The notes under the pieces were generated by a model, which searched no databases, was not told the DNA's origin, and saw only the letters and a list, made by a program, of their open reading frames with translations. Source: an uncultured Caulobacter sp. (GTDB taxonomy: Bacteria; Pseudomonadota; Alphaproteobacteria; Caulobacterales; Caulobacteraceae). Taken from it: DNA of 64,000 nucleotides. The DNA lies in assembly GCF_947036865.1 (NCBI RefSeq), contig NZ_CAMQSF010000003.1, forward strand, positions 62,001 to 126,000, written 5' to 3'. Below, one piece after another: positions 41,651 through 50,049 of this stretch. Every line of letters starts with the position of its first letter. The first letter of the stretch is position 1. Made by a program: the position numbers and the translations under genes.

Positions 41651-42633
41651 GCCTTCCTCGCCTTTGCCTCGCGATGATCCTGGCCCTGAGCGGCGTCGCG
41701 GTCGTCGCCATTTGCCTGGGAGAGACACCGCTTACCCTGGCGCAGTACGCCCAGGCGCTCGCGCACCCGGCCTCGCCGCCGGGCGAGGTGCTGTGGAGCA
41801 TCCGCGCGCCCCGCGTCCTCGTCGCGGCCCTGGTCGGCGCGGCGCTGGGCCTTTCGGGCGCGACCATGCAAGGCCTGCTGCGCAACCCGCTCGCCGATCC
41901 CGGCGTACTGGGCGTCTCCGCCGTCTCCGGCCTGGGCGCGGCGCTGGCCATTTCCATGGGCCTGGCGGTTCTGCCGGGCGCGATCGAGCTCGCGGCCCTG
42001 GCGGGCGCCTTGGTCGCTGGCGCGCTGGTCGTCGTTCTGGCCGCGCGGTTCCGCGAGCCCGAGGCGCTGATCCTGTTCGGCGTGGCGCTGTCGGCGCTGG
42101 GCGGCGCGCTGACCGCCCTGGTCTTCAACCTCTCGCCCTCGCCGGTGGCGACGGCCGAGGTGATGGCCTGGCTGATGGGCTCGGTGCAGAACCGCGACGC
42201 GCTCGACGCCTTGCGCGCCCTGGTTCCGATGACGATCGGCGCGATCCTCTGCGCGCGCGCGGGCCGGGGCCTTCGCATGCTGACCCTCGGCGAGGAGGTC
42301 GCTCGGATGTCGGGCCTGCCGATGGCCAGGCTTCGGGTCCAGGCCGTCGCCGGCTCGGCGCTGCTGACCGGCGCGGCCGTCGCGGCGGCGGGGGTGATCG
42401 GCTTCGTGGGCCTCGCCGCGCCGCACCTGGTTCGCGCGCTGGTGCGGGACGATCCCAAGCGCCTCCTCTGGCCCTCGGCCCTGGCCGGCGCGCTGTTGCT
42501 GGTGCTGGCCGACCTCGCGGCGCGTGTGATCCCGACCGAGCAGGAGCTGAAGCTCGGCGTGGTCACGGCCCTGTTCGGCGCCCCGGCCTTCGCCCTGCTG
42601 GCCTGGCGCGCCTCGCGGAGCTGGCGGTCATGA
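41647..42633 (+). CDS. FecCD-family ABC permease
   Basis: A 328-residue polytopic protein. IRAPRVLVAALVGAALGLSGATMQGLLRNPLADPGVLGVSAVSGLG is represented by its core RNPLADPGVLG; VMAWLMGSVQNRD and GFVGLAAPHLVRALV are other signatures of BtuC/FecCD/FhuB permeases. It would dimerise and work with the next gene's ATPase. It is coupled by 4-base overlaps to both neighbours. Confidence 0.93.
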   Translation: MSLPRLCLAMILALSGVAVVAICLGETPLTLAQYAQALAHPASPPGEVLWSIRAPRVLVAALVGAALGLSGATMQGLLRNPLADPGVLGVSAVSGLGAALAISMGLAVLPGAIELAALAGALVAGALVVVLAARFREPEALILFGVALSALGGALTALVFNLSPSPVATAEVMAWLMGSVQNRDALDALRALVPMTIGAILCARAGRGLRMLTLGEEVARMSGLPMARLRVQAVAGSALLTGAAVAAAGVIGFVGLAAPHLVRALVRDDPKRLLWPSALAGALLLVLADLAARVIPTEQELKLGVVTALFGAPAFALLAWRASRSWRS

Positions 42634-43385
42634 GCGCGCCCTGGGTCCTCAGCGAGGTCGCGACGCGGCACGGCGCGAACACCGTGCTGAACGGCGCGTC
42701 GCTGACCGTCGCCGCTGGCGAGGTGGTGGGGGTGGTCGGGCCGAACGGCGCCGGCAAGACCAGCCTGCTGCGCGCGGGACTTGGCCTCCTGCCGCTCGCC
42801 GCCGGGGAGGCGAGACTGGCGGGCATGAGCGTGGCGACCCTGACGCCGGGGGCGCGCGCCCGTCTCGCCGGTTACCTGCCGCAGGACCGCCGCGTCGCCT
42901 GGAACCTGCCGGCCCGCATGATCGCCGCGCTGGGCGCCGCCGACCTCGCCGAGGACGCCGCCGACGCGCGGGCCCTGGACGCTCTGGCGCGCGTCGGCGC
43001 TGATCATCTCGCCGACCGAGGCGCGCTGGACATGTCCGGCGGCGAGCGGGCCCGGGTGCTGCTGGCGCGCCTCTTGGCGACGCGCGCGCCGCTGCTGATC
43101 GCCGACGAGCCGGTGGCGGGGCTCGATCCCGACGCCCAGCTCCTGACCCTGGACCTGCTGCGCGCCGAGGCCGCCAAGGGCGCGGCCGTGGTGGCGACCC
43201 TGCACGACCTTGGCTTGGCCGCCCGGTGCTGCGACCGGATCATCGTCCTCAGCCATGGCCGCATCGTCGCCGAGGGCCCGCCCCGCGAGGCGCTGTCGCG
43301 CTTCATCCTCAGCCATGTCTTCCGACTGGACGGCGAGTTGGTGGAGACCAGCGCCGGACCCGTGCTGGCCGCGCGACGGATCTAG
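42630..43385 (+). CDS. ABC transporter ATPase (FecE/BtuD-type)
   Basis: A 251-residue ATPase with Walker A VGPNGAGKTSLL, a short Q-loop GYLPQDRRVAW, signature MSGGERARVLLARLL, Walker B LLIADEPVAGLD and the switch His in ATLHDLGLAARCC. It belongs to the iron-chelate/cobalamin importer group and completes the TetR-binding protein-permease-ATPase operon. A palindromic repeat follows its stop. Confidence 0.93.
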   Translation: MSAPWVLSEVATRHGANTVLNGASLTVAAGEVVGVVGPNGAGKTSLLRAGLGLLPLAAGEARLAGMSVATLTPGARARLAGYLPQDRRVAWNLPARMIAALGAADLAEDAADARALDALARVGADHLADRGALDMSGGERARVLLARLLATRAPLLIADEPVAGLDPDAQLLTLDLLRAEAAKGAAVVATLHDLGLAARCCDRIIVLSHGRIVAEGPPREALSRFILSHVFRLDGELVETSAGPVLAARRI

Positions 43386-43411
43386 CCTCGGGCGGCGAAA
43401 CCTCGCGCCTA

Positions 43412-43476
43412 GACAAGCTCGGGATGAGGTTTTCAGGACGGCGCGACGTTGAACAAGCCCTCACCCCGAGCTTGTC
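43412..43476. repeat. Imperfect inverted repeat between ABC and transglycosylase genes
   Basis: GACAAGCTCGGGATGAGG (43412-43429) and CCTCACCCCGAGCTTGTC (43459-43476) pair at 17 of 18 positions around a 29-base loop, and the flanks CCTCGCGCC / GGGCGAGG extend the dyad. It lies between two convergent genes and probably also ends transcription. The sequence around CTTCGACAAGCTC-type motifs suggests a dispersed repeat. Confidence 0.65.
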
Positions 43477-43496
43477 GAAGGGCGAGGGCTCGGCGC

Positions 43497-45614
43497 CTAG
43501 GGCTGCGCCGTCGGCGTATAGGCCGCCGCCACCGACGGCGTGTAGACATAGCCGCCGCGCTTGAGGTCGGCCGACAGGGTCAGCGGCGCGACGCCGCCGT
43601 TCAGTCGAGCGCGGTAGACCATCGTCGTCTCCATGGTCCGCATCACGTAGTTGCGGGTCTCGGAGAACGGGATGCACTCGATGAAATCCAAGGGATCGGT
43701 GGCCGCGCCGCGCGGGTCGCCGCACAGGCCCGCCCACTGCGCCGGACGACCTGGGCCGGCGTTGTAGGCGGCCGAGGCCATGATGTACGAGCCGCTGAAG
43801 CTGTTGATCATGTCGCCCAGATAAACCGAGCCCAGGCGCATGTTGTACGAGGCGTCGGTCAGCCGGTCGATGCTGTGCGGCTCGCCCAGCTTGCGGGCGA
43901 CGATCGCGGCGGTGGCCGGCATCAGCTGCATCATGCCGCGCGCGCCGACGCCCGAGCGGGCGGCCGGGTCGAAATTGCTCTCCTGCCGCGAGATGGAATA
44001 GACGAAGGCCGTCTCGGCCGCGCCGGGGCCCGGCGTGAAGTGATGGTCCAGCAGCGGATAGCCGCGCTCGGGCAGGATGAAGCCGCGCTGGGCGGCCGTG
44101 CGCACGGCGCGCATGGCCAGGTCCTGGTCGCCATAGCCGCGCGCCAGGTCGACGAGCAGGGCGCTCTCCTCGGCGTTAGGGAGGGTGTCGTCGATATAGA
44201 GCACCAGGCTGCGGAACAGGTCGCGATTGCCGATGTCGGCCAGGATCCGCGCCGCGCGGATCTGCTCGCGACCGAAGAAGCGGGCGCGGTCGGCCTGGGT
44301 GATCGCCGGGTCGCGATCCAGGCGCAGTTCCTTTATCCCCGCCTTCTCCGCCGAGAGCTGTCCGTAGAAGGTCGTGATGTAGCGCGCGCCCTCGCCATAG
44401 AAGGCCTGGGCGGCGATCAGGTCGCCCTGCGCCTCGGCCGCGCGGCCCTGCCAATAGAGCGCCCGGCCCTTGGTGATCGGCGAAGCGCCGACGGCGGCGA
44501 TCTGGGCGAAGTGGGCGGCCGCGGCGTCGGGGTTCTTCAGTCGGGTCAGGGCGATCCAGCCGGCGTAGAACTCGCTCTCGGCGATGTCGGCGGGGGCCAG
44601 GGCCTGGGCGTTGTTGGCCGCGGCATAGGCGCCGACGCTGTCGCCCGCCTTCAGCGCCGCGACGACGAGTTGCTTGCGCTCCTTCCAGATCGCGGCCGAG
44701 GCCTCTTCGTTCGGCGGGACGGGGAAGTTGACGACCATCGGCAGCGCCAGGGTCTCCATGCCCTTACGGCGCAGATAGGCGGCGCGCTCGAAGACGACGC
44801 CCGGCGAGGCCTGCTGGTCCGGCGTCAGGTCGTTATAGAGCGTGTTGGCGTTGGCCGAGTTGGCGCGATAGGCCATCCGCACCCGGGCGGCGGCCTGCTG
44901 GGTGTCGGACAGCATGGCGACGATGTCGCGCGCGGCCGGACCCTGCTGGCCGTACAGAAGAATGTCGGCGCGACGGTTGTAGTCGTCGGGCGTCAGCATG
45001 GCGCCGAAGCGCGCGATCATCGCGCGCTGGGCGTCGGCCTCGAACACCTTGTCGCGGAAGGTGCGGCGGATCAGATCCGTCGCCTGCTGGTTCTGACCCA
45101 GGGCCTGATAGGCCGAGGCGAGGGTCATCGCGCCCTCGGCCGTGGCGGGCTGGGCGCCGCCGAACCAGGCGACGATCCTTGCCGGGTCGAGGCCCGAGGT
45201 CGACAGGGCCTTCTCGGCGGCGCTGTCGCGGCGCGCGCTCCGCGGCCAGCCGGCCAGGTCGCGGCGGGCGGCGTCGAGTTCGAAGAAGCTCATCGCCTCG
45301 GCGTTGCCATCGACCAAGGCCCACTGGGCGATCTTCCGGGCGATCGGATCCTGCAGGCTGTCCATGGCCATGCGCGCGCCGGAGACGTCGCCGCGCTTGG
45401 CGGCCGCCAGGGCCGTCTGCAGGTTGGCCGAGTCGGTGTCGGAGAGGGCGGCCGGGACGGCGGTCGGCGGCGTGGTGATCAGGCCGGGCGCGCTTTGCGA
45501 GGGCGAGGCGTAAGGCGACGCCGTCTGGGCGTCGGCGGTCCCGAACACGACCGCGATCAAGGCTCCCCCGAGCAGAATGCGACGCGCTGCTGAAGCCAAA
45601 ACGCTCTCCTTCAT
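43497..45614 (-). CDS. Soluble lytic transglycosylase (Slt70-like)
   Basis: A 705-residue exported enzyme. Signal peptide about residues 8-29 (RRILLGGALIAVVFGTADAQ), then an alpha-superhelical U/L-domain with many TPR-like repeats (about 60-530), then the SLT domain with the catalytic Glu in YSISRQESNFDPAA, SGVGARGMMQLMPATA, and AYNAGPGRPAQW. It cleaves peptidoglycan to 1,6-anhydro products in the periplasm. The ATG at 45614 (MKESVLASAARR) gives a proper signal peptide. It is divergent from dapA across a promoter region with two GANTC sites. Confidence 0.93.
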   Translation of the reverse strand: MKESVLASAARRILLGGALIAVVFGTADAQTASPYASPSQSAPGLITTPPTAVPAALSDTDSANLQTALAAAKRGDVSGARMAMDSLQDPIARKIAQWALVDGNAEAMSFFELDAARRDLAGWPRSARRDSAAEKALSTSGLDPARIVAWFGGAQPATAEGAMTLASAYQALGQNQQATDLIRRTFRDKVFEADAQRAMIARFGAMLTPDDYNRRADILLYGQQGPAARDIVAMLSDTQQAAARVRMAYRANSANANTLYNDLTPDQQASPGVVFERAAYLRRKGMETLALPMVVNFPVPPNEEASAAIWKERKQLVVAALKAGDSVGAYAAANNAQALAPADIAESEFYAGWIALTRLKNPDAAAAHFAQIAAVGASPITKGRALYWQGRAAEAQGDLIAAQAFYGEGARYITTFYGQLSAEKAGIKELRLDRDPAITQADRARFFGREQIRAARILADIGNRDLFRSLVLYIDDTLPNAEESALLVDLARGYGDQDLAMRAVRTAAQRGFILPERGYPLLDHHFTPGPGAAETAFVYSISRQESNFDPAARSGVGARGMMQLMPATAAIVARKLGEPHSIDRLTDASYNMRLGSVYLGDMINSFSGSYIMASAAYNAGPGRPAQWAGLCGDPRGAATDPLDFIECIPFSETRNYVMRTMETTMVYRARLNGGVAPLTLSADLKRGGYVYTPSVAAAYTPTAQP

Positions 45615-45638
45615 CGACCCCCGAGGGGCCTTGTAACC

Positions 45639-45669
45639 GACTCTCACCTCAGGCCCTATGCGGCGATTC
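45639..45669. promoter_or_regulatory. Two GANTC (CcrM) sites in the slt / dapA divergent promoter
   Basis: GACTC at 45639-45643 and GATTC at 45665-45669 lie 25-55 bases upstream of the transglycosylase start. In Caulobacter, CcrM methylates GANTC and GcrA reads it at cell-cycle promoters. The sites are seen directly; regulation through them is inferred. Confidence 0.4.
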
Positions 45670-45845
45670 AGGCCTCAATAGGGTTTTAAGTCCGGTTGGC
45701 GGGCTTGACCGCGACCGGTCGGCCCCTCAAATCCGCACCCTCGTCCCACGCGCCGGTTGCGGTGCGACGGGGCAGCAACATATTGTCCGCCCCCATCCTC
45801 CTGCCGCAACACCACGCGGCGCTTCCTCACGGCAATTTGCAGGTC

Positions 45846-46733
45846 ATGGTCCAGTCTCACTTCAAGGGCGTCATCCCGGCCCTCGTCACGCCGTTCCGCG
45901 ACGGTGAGGTGGACGAGAAAGCCTTCGTGTCGCTGGTCGAGCGCCAGATCGCCGGCGGCGTGCACGGCCTGGTGCCGGTCGGCACCACCGGCGAGACCTC
46001 GACCCTGTCGCACGACGAGCACAAGCGGGTCGTCGAGCTCTGCGTGAAGACCGCCGCCGGCCGCGTGCCGGTGATCGCCGGCGCGGGGTCCAACTCGACC
46101 GCCGAGGCCATCGAGCTGACGGCGCACGCCAAGGCCGTCGGCGCCGACGCCGTGCTGGTCGTGACGCCGTACTACAACCGCCCGAGCCAGGAGGGGATGT
46201 ATCAGCACTACAAGGCGATCAACGACGCCGTGGAGCTGCCCGTCTTCGTCTACAACGTGCCCGGCCGCACGGGCGTCGATATCTCGAACGACACCCTGGC
46301 GCGTCTGGCCAAGCTGCCCAATATCGTCGGGATCAAGGACGCGACGGGCGACCTGACCCGCATCAGCCTGCAGCGCCTGATGTGCGGTCCGGACTGGGTG
46401 CTGTTGACCGGCGATGATCCCACGGCGCTGGGCTATATGGCGCACGGCGGCCACGGCGTGATCTCGGTCACCTCGAACGTCGCGCCGGACGCCTGCGCGG
46501 CCTTCATGAACGCCTGCATGCAGGGCCAGTGGGAAACCGCTCGCTACTGGCAGGATCGCCTGGTGCGCCTGCACAAGGCGCTGTTCCTGGACAGCTCGCC
46601 GGCCCCGACCAAGTTCGCCATGGCGCAGCTGGGCCTCTGCTCGGACGAGGCGCGTCTGCCGATCACGCCCTGCGCGGACGCGGTGCGTCCGGCGATCCTG
46701 GACGCCATGCGCGAGGCTGGCCTGCGGGAATGA
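45846..46733 (+). CDS. dapA: 4-hydroxy-tetrahydrodipicolinate synthase
   Basis: A 295-residue class I aldolase. [17 protein letters not shown] holds the pyruvate-side Thr-Thr pair, [18 protein letters not shown] the catalytic Tyr, [12 protein letters not shown] the Arg-containing loop and [11 protein letters not shown] the Schiff-base Lys. It condenses pyruvate with aspartate semialdehyde for lysine and meso-diaminopimelate, feeding the peptidoglycan that the divergent transglycosylase cuts. The ATG at 45846 is the family start. Its stop overlaps the smpB start (ATGA). Confidence 0.96.
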   Translation: MVQSHFKGVIPALVTPFRDGEVDEKAFVSLVERQIAGGVHGLVPVGTTGETSTLSHDEHKRVVELCVKTAAGRVPVIAGAGSNSTAEAIELTAHAKAVGADAVLVVTPYYNRPSQEGMYQHYKAINDAVELPVFVYNVPGRTGVDISNDTLARLAKLPNIVGIKDATGDLTRISLQRLMCGPDWVLLTGDDPTALGYMAHGGHGVISVTSNVAPDACAAFMNACMQGQWETARYWQDRLVRLHKALFLDSSPAPTKFAMAQLGLCSDEARLPITPCADAVRPAILDAMREAGLRE

Positions 46734-47185
46734 CCAAGCCGATCGCTGAAAATCGGCGCGCGCGCTTCGACTACTTCATCGAGGAGACGTTCGAGGCCGG
46801 GATCATGCTGACCGGCACCGAGGTCAAGAGCCTGCGGACCGGACGCGCCAACATCGCCGAATCCTACGCCTCGGTCGAAGGCCGCGAGATCGTGCTGGTC
46901 AATGCGGACATCCCGCCCTACGGCCACGCCAACCGCTTCAATCACGAGCCGCGCCGTCACCGGAAGCTGCTGCTCCATCGCCGCCAGATCGACAAGCTGA
47001 TCGGCGCGGTGCAGCGCGAGGGCCGCACGCTGATCCCGATCAAGCTCTATTGGAACGACAAGGGCCTGGCCAAGCTCGAGGTCGGCCTGGCCAAGGGCAA
47101 GAAGCTGCACGACAAGCGCGAAACCGAAGCCGCCCGCGACTGGCAGCGCGACAAGGCGCGTCTGATGAAGGGCGATCGCGACTAG
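46730..47185 (+). CDS. smpB: SsrA-binding protein SmpB
   Basis: A 151-residue tmRNA partner. [27 protein letters not shown] and [16 protein letters not shown] are the OB-fold signatures; the basic tail [25 protein letters not shown] is the helix that enters the mRNA channel. It delivers tmRNA to stalled ribosomes. The dapA-smpB pairing is common in alphaproteobacteria. No ssrA is seen nearby. arfB, a back-up rescue factor, lies at 61.9 kb. Confidence 0.96.
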   Translation: MTKPIAENRRARFDYFIEETFEAGIMLTGTEVKSLRTGRANIAESYASVEGREIVLVNADIPPYGHANRFNHEPRRHRKLLLHRRQIDKLIGAVQREGRTLIPIKLYWNDKGLAKLEVGLAKGKKLHDKRETEAARDWQRDKARLMKGDRD

Positions 47186-47193
47186 AGCTCTCG

Positions 47194-47218
47194 GGCCCCA
47201 TGACTTGGAAATGGGGCC
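47194..47218 (+). terminator. Probable terminator after smpB
   Basis: An 8-bp stem GGCCCCAT / ATGGGGCC with a 9-base loop, 8 bases after the smpB stop, followed by GTTTCG, a short U-tract. Confidence 0.55.
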
Positions 47219-47288
47219 GTTTCGCTGGCTTCATCCAAGCCAGACAGGCTCCAGGCGCGCCTTCTCTGACCACGCCGCCCTGGGCGGC

Positions 47289-47375
47289 CTAGAAATGGAT
47301 GCCAAGCCCGATCAGGAGACCAAGGCAAAACGCGACACCCATGATGGTGACGTAGACCCGCAGACCTTTCGGCAT
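47289..47375 (-). CDS. Possible 28-residue membrane microprotein
   Basis: A 28-residue frame MPKGLRVYVTIMGVAFC... ending LIGLGIHF. Two basic residues precede a single hydrophobic helix of about 18 residues, the form of a tail-type microprotein. It lies 11 bases downstream of a hypothetical gene on the same strand. The ribosome site (GAGAACG) is weak. I do not recognise it; it could be a chance frame. Confidence 0.35.
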   Translation of the reverse strand: MPKGLRVYVTIMGVAFCLGLLIGLGIHF

Positions 47376-47386
47376 GGTCGACGTTC

Positions 47387-47725
47387 TCAGCAACGGAACT
47401 GGCTTCTCAGGCCGCGCCTGAGGAACATGTGCGCGCGATCGGTGAGCGCCCAGCCCTTGGCGCTGACGGTAATCATCTCCGGCAGCCGCAGCTGGGCCGC
47501 GTAGCCGCGATGGAGGTCGAGGGCCATGGCCAGTTCGGCGATCAGAGCCGGGGAGGCGCGCTGGCCTCCGCGACGCCGGGCCACGGTGTCGGCCACCACT
47601 CCGGCGCTGGCCACGCCGCCCGAAGCGAGCAGCGCCTCGACGATCTCGCCAATCAGAGGAGAGGCCAGGCCCTGGCTGACCAAGCGTCGGTGTCGCGCGG
47701 CGGCGATCTCGTTCGTCTCCGTCAC
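47387..47725 (-). CDS. Hypothetical protein, possible small helical regulator
   Basis: A 112-residue frame from GTG at 47725 (longer starts would overlap the upstream small gene). It contains PLIGEIVEALLASGGVASAGVVADTVARRR-like helical stretches (core EIVEALLASGG) and ends TDRAHMFLRRGLRSQFRC. Mostly helical and basic; no signal or membrane segment. Family not recognised. It follows the 63-residue gene by 8 bases, so the two form one unit. Confidence 0.6.
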   Translation of the reverse strand: MTETNEIAAARHRRLVSQGLASPLIGEIVEALLASGGVASAGVVADTVARRRGGQRASPALIAELAMALDLHRGYAAQLRLPEMITVSAKGWALTDRAHMFLRRGLRSQFRC

Positions 47726-47733
47726 GGCTGTGC

Positions 47734-47925
47734 TCAGGCCGCCTTCGCCAGCTGGCAAACGCGCGAATGGACGCCGCGCTCGAAGAGTTCCGCGCATAGC
47801 GCCAGGGCGTGCTGGTAGGCCTTTTCGACGGACTCGAACTGGTTCAGCGGTTCCCCCGCCTGACGAACCTGCCAGCCGTCACCGACCGGCGCGACCTCGA
47901 TATTCTGGCAGAGCGCTTCCCTCAT
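47734..47925 (-). CDS. Small hypothetical protein (DUF2188-like)
   Basis: A 63-residue protein: VAPVGDGWQVRQAGEPLNQF followed by VEKAYQHALALCAELFERG. The beta-hairpin with GWxV and the following helix resemble small DUF2188-type proteins. GGAG lies 8 bases upstream of the ATG. Function unknown. The 179 bases upstream contain an AT-rich stretch with TTGACA on the minus strand (near 48000) that may be its promoter. Confidence 0.65.
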   Translation of the reverse strand: MREALCQNIEVAPVGDGWQVRQAGEPLNQFESVEKAYQHALALCAELFERGVHSRVCQLAKAA

Positions 47926-48103
47926 AGCGCGTTCTCCATGCTACGCACGACCGGTGGCGGTGGTCGTGAAGCATGCATAACGCCTCGGGCGCTTTATTCA
48001 TTGTCAATCAATGTAAACAGTGGTCGGACGTTCTCGTCTTGCGCGAATTCTCCAGCAGACTGTCCGTTGCTGTAACTTTCCGGGCACGTTTCGCGAGCGC
48101 TGC

Positions 48104-49096
48104 CTAGTTTTCCAGCGCCAACAGCGCGTAGGTCGCCAGCCAGTGCTCGCCCATATAGTCACCGGAGACGTGCGGAATCGCCGCCGCCAGATGGTTCAGC
48201 GCCGCGCTGATCGCGTGCGGCTTGGCCGGGTCGGCTTCGGACATGGCGCTGGCCAGCAGCCGCCAGCACCAGGCGCGCGACAGGTTTAGGCCGTCCAGAT
48301 GCGCGATCTTGCCGTCGCTTCGGTCCGTGACCCGCGCGGGGTTGAAGAGCGTCGCCGGGCGCTTTTCTGCGAGATCGGGCAGGAAGCGCGGGAACCAGAC
48401 GTCGAAGCTCTCGCGCGGCAGCAGCCGGCGCATGGCCTCGGCCTCGATCAGGGCGGGCGAGAGGAAATCGTCCCCCGACGGCTCCCACGCCTGGCAGGCC
48501 GCGTCCTGGCCGTACCAGGTGACGGCGCGGTTTTGCAGCAGTCCGAACAGGGCCGCGTCGTCGGTCATCACCGCGTATTCGCTGGCCAGAACCAGCGCGA
48601 AGGCGGTGTTGTAGTGGGTTCCCGCCCGCACGGGGTAGTCCGCGATCGGCAGGAAGGCCTGGAACCGCTGGACGAACGCCTCGGCCAGAGGCGCGTGAAC
48701 GCCCGCCCAGGCGCGGTCGTGACGCAGCAGCTCGGCCTGCAGCATCAGGCTCCAGGCCCAGCCGTAGGGGCGCTCGAACCCGCGGCTTTCCGGGCGCGCC
48801 AGATAGGCGACCTCGAGCGCGACCTTTTCGGCGGTGAAGGCGTCGTCGAACAGGCGGACGATCGCTTCGGCTTCCGGCATGTCGGGCCGCAGCCGCAGAA
48901 GCGTCGCCAGCAGCCAATAGCCATGCACGCAGGAGTGCCAGTCGAAGCTTCCGAAGAAGATCGGGTGCAGATCGCGCGGGGACCGAACATCGTCCGCGCC
49001 GCCCATGACATGGTCCAGCTTGTTCGGATATTCGCGGGTGAGGTGGCCGAGCGCGATCTTGGCGAAGTCGGAAGCCGTGGAGCGCGCCAGGCTCAT
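48104..49096 (-). CDS. DUF2891 family protein
   Basis: A 330-residue protein of the DUF2891 family: HPIFFGSFDWHSCVHGYWLLA near residue 45, ERPYGWAWSLMLQAEL, GTHYNTAFALVLASEYA and HVSGDYMGEHWLATYALLAL at the end. The repeated helical pairs and conserved Trp/His suggest an alpha/alpha toroid, as in glycoside-processing enzymes, but activity is unknown. Its ATG overlaps the stop of the DUF979 gene, so it is the last gene of a three-gene operon. Confidence 0.85.
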   Translation of the reverse strand: MSLARSTASDFAKIALGHLTREYPNKLDHVMGGADDVRSPRDLHPIFFGSFDWHSCVHGYWLLATLLRLRPDMPEAEAIVRLFDDAFTAEKVALEVAYLARPESRGFERPYGWAWSLMLQAELLRHDRAWAGVHAPLAEAFVQRFQAFLPIADYPVRAGTHYNTAFALVLASEYAVMTDDAALFGLLQNRAVTWYGQDAACQAWEPSGDDFLSPALIEAEAMRRLLPRESFDVWFPRFLPDLAEKRPATLFNPARVTDRSDGKIAHLDGLNLSRAWCWRLLASAMSEADPAKPHAISAALNHLAAAIPHVSGDYMGEHWLATYALLALEN

Positions 49097-50049
49097 CGGT
49101 GGAAGGCCAGAAGGTTCATCAGCGCCACATTCAGAGCCAGCATCACGAACGCCGTCGGCGCCTGGGCGCGGATCACGGCGTAGCGGTCCTTCAACCGCAG
49201 CAGGGCGGCCGGGACAAGGTTGAAATTGGCGGCCAGCGGGGTCAGCAGGGTGCCGCAGAAGCCCGACAGCATGCCGATGGCGCAGACCACGGCCGGATCG
49301 CCGTGAAACCGGCCGATCACCAGGGGCAGGGCGATCCCGCCCGTCATGACGGGGAAGGCCGCGAACGCGTTGCCCATCATCGCCGTGAAGGCGGCCATGC
49401 CCACGCAATAGGCCGCGACCGCCGCGAACCGACTGTCGACCGGCGTGATCATCACCGCCAGCTCCCCGACGCTCTTGCCGACTCCGGCCAGCGCGAACAC
49501 CGCGCCCAGCGCCGCCAGCATCTGCGGCAGCAGCGCCGCCCAGCCGACCAGGTCCATCAGCCGGCGCCCCTCCTGGATCGGCGCGCTCGGCGGCTGCCGG
49601 AACATCACGCTGGCCAGGATCGCGGCGACGATCGCGGCGAAGGCCAGCGAGATCAGTGTCGCCTGCTTGGGATCCGCCAGCGGCGCGCCATGGATCGTAA
49701 GGCGCTTCAGGACCAGCGAGCCCGCCAACACCATGACGGGAATGACGAGGGCCGGGATGAACAGGCGCGGGCCGTGGCGCGTCGCCAGGGCTTCGCGCGT
49801 TTCGTCCGTCGTCGTCCTCGGCGCGCCGAGGCCGAGCCGACCGGCCCCGGCGATCACGGCCAGCAACAGGGCCAGGACGCCGTTACCGAGATCGCCAAGG
49901 CGGTCGCCGAACAGGAAGCTCACCGCGAACAGCCCCCAGAACGCGGCGTTGCCGAAACGCTTGGCGTTGTCGCGATCCGCGGCGCTCAGCCCCGCGAAGG
50001 CGGCGAACATCAATCCGGCCAGCAGATAGACGAGCGGCAGGCCGATCAT
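49093..50049 (-). CDS. DUF979 family membrane protein, transporter subunit
   Basis: A 318-residue protein with about nine hydrophobic segments: VYLLAGLMFAAFAGLSA first, and the conserved MMGNAFAAFPVMTGGIALPLVIG and GMLSGFCGTLLTPLAANFNLVP late. DUF979 proteins are always found with DUF969 and look like halves of a secondary transporter. In other bacteria the pair often sits with pyroglutamyl peptidase; here a DUF2891 gene takes that place. Overlaps both neighbours by 4 bases. Confidence 0.85.
   Translation of the reverse strand: MIGLPLVYLLAGLMFAAFAGLSAADRDNAKRFGNAAFWGLFAVSFLFGDRLGDLGNGVLALLLAVIAGAGRLGLGAPRTTTDETREALATRHGPRLFIPALVIPVMVLAGSLVLKRLTIHGAPLADPKQATLISLAFAAIVAAILASVMFRQPPSAPIQEGRRLMDLVGWAALLPQMLAALGAVFALAGVGKSVGELAVMITPVDSRFAAVAAYCVGMAAFTAMMGNAFAAFPVMTGGIALPLVIGRFHGDPAVVCAIGMLSGFCGTLLTPLAANFNLVPAALLRLKDRYAVIRAQAPTAFVMLALNVALMNLLAFHR

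Noticed and set aside
47186-48103. tmRNA (ssrA) next to smpB
   Set aside because: No tRNA-Ala-like half or tag-coding segment was seen; Caulobacter tmRNA is two-piece and may lie elsewhere.
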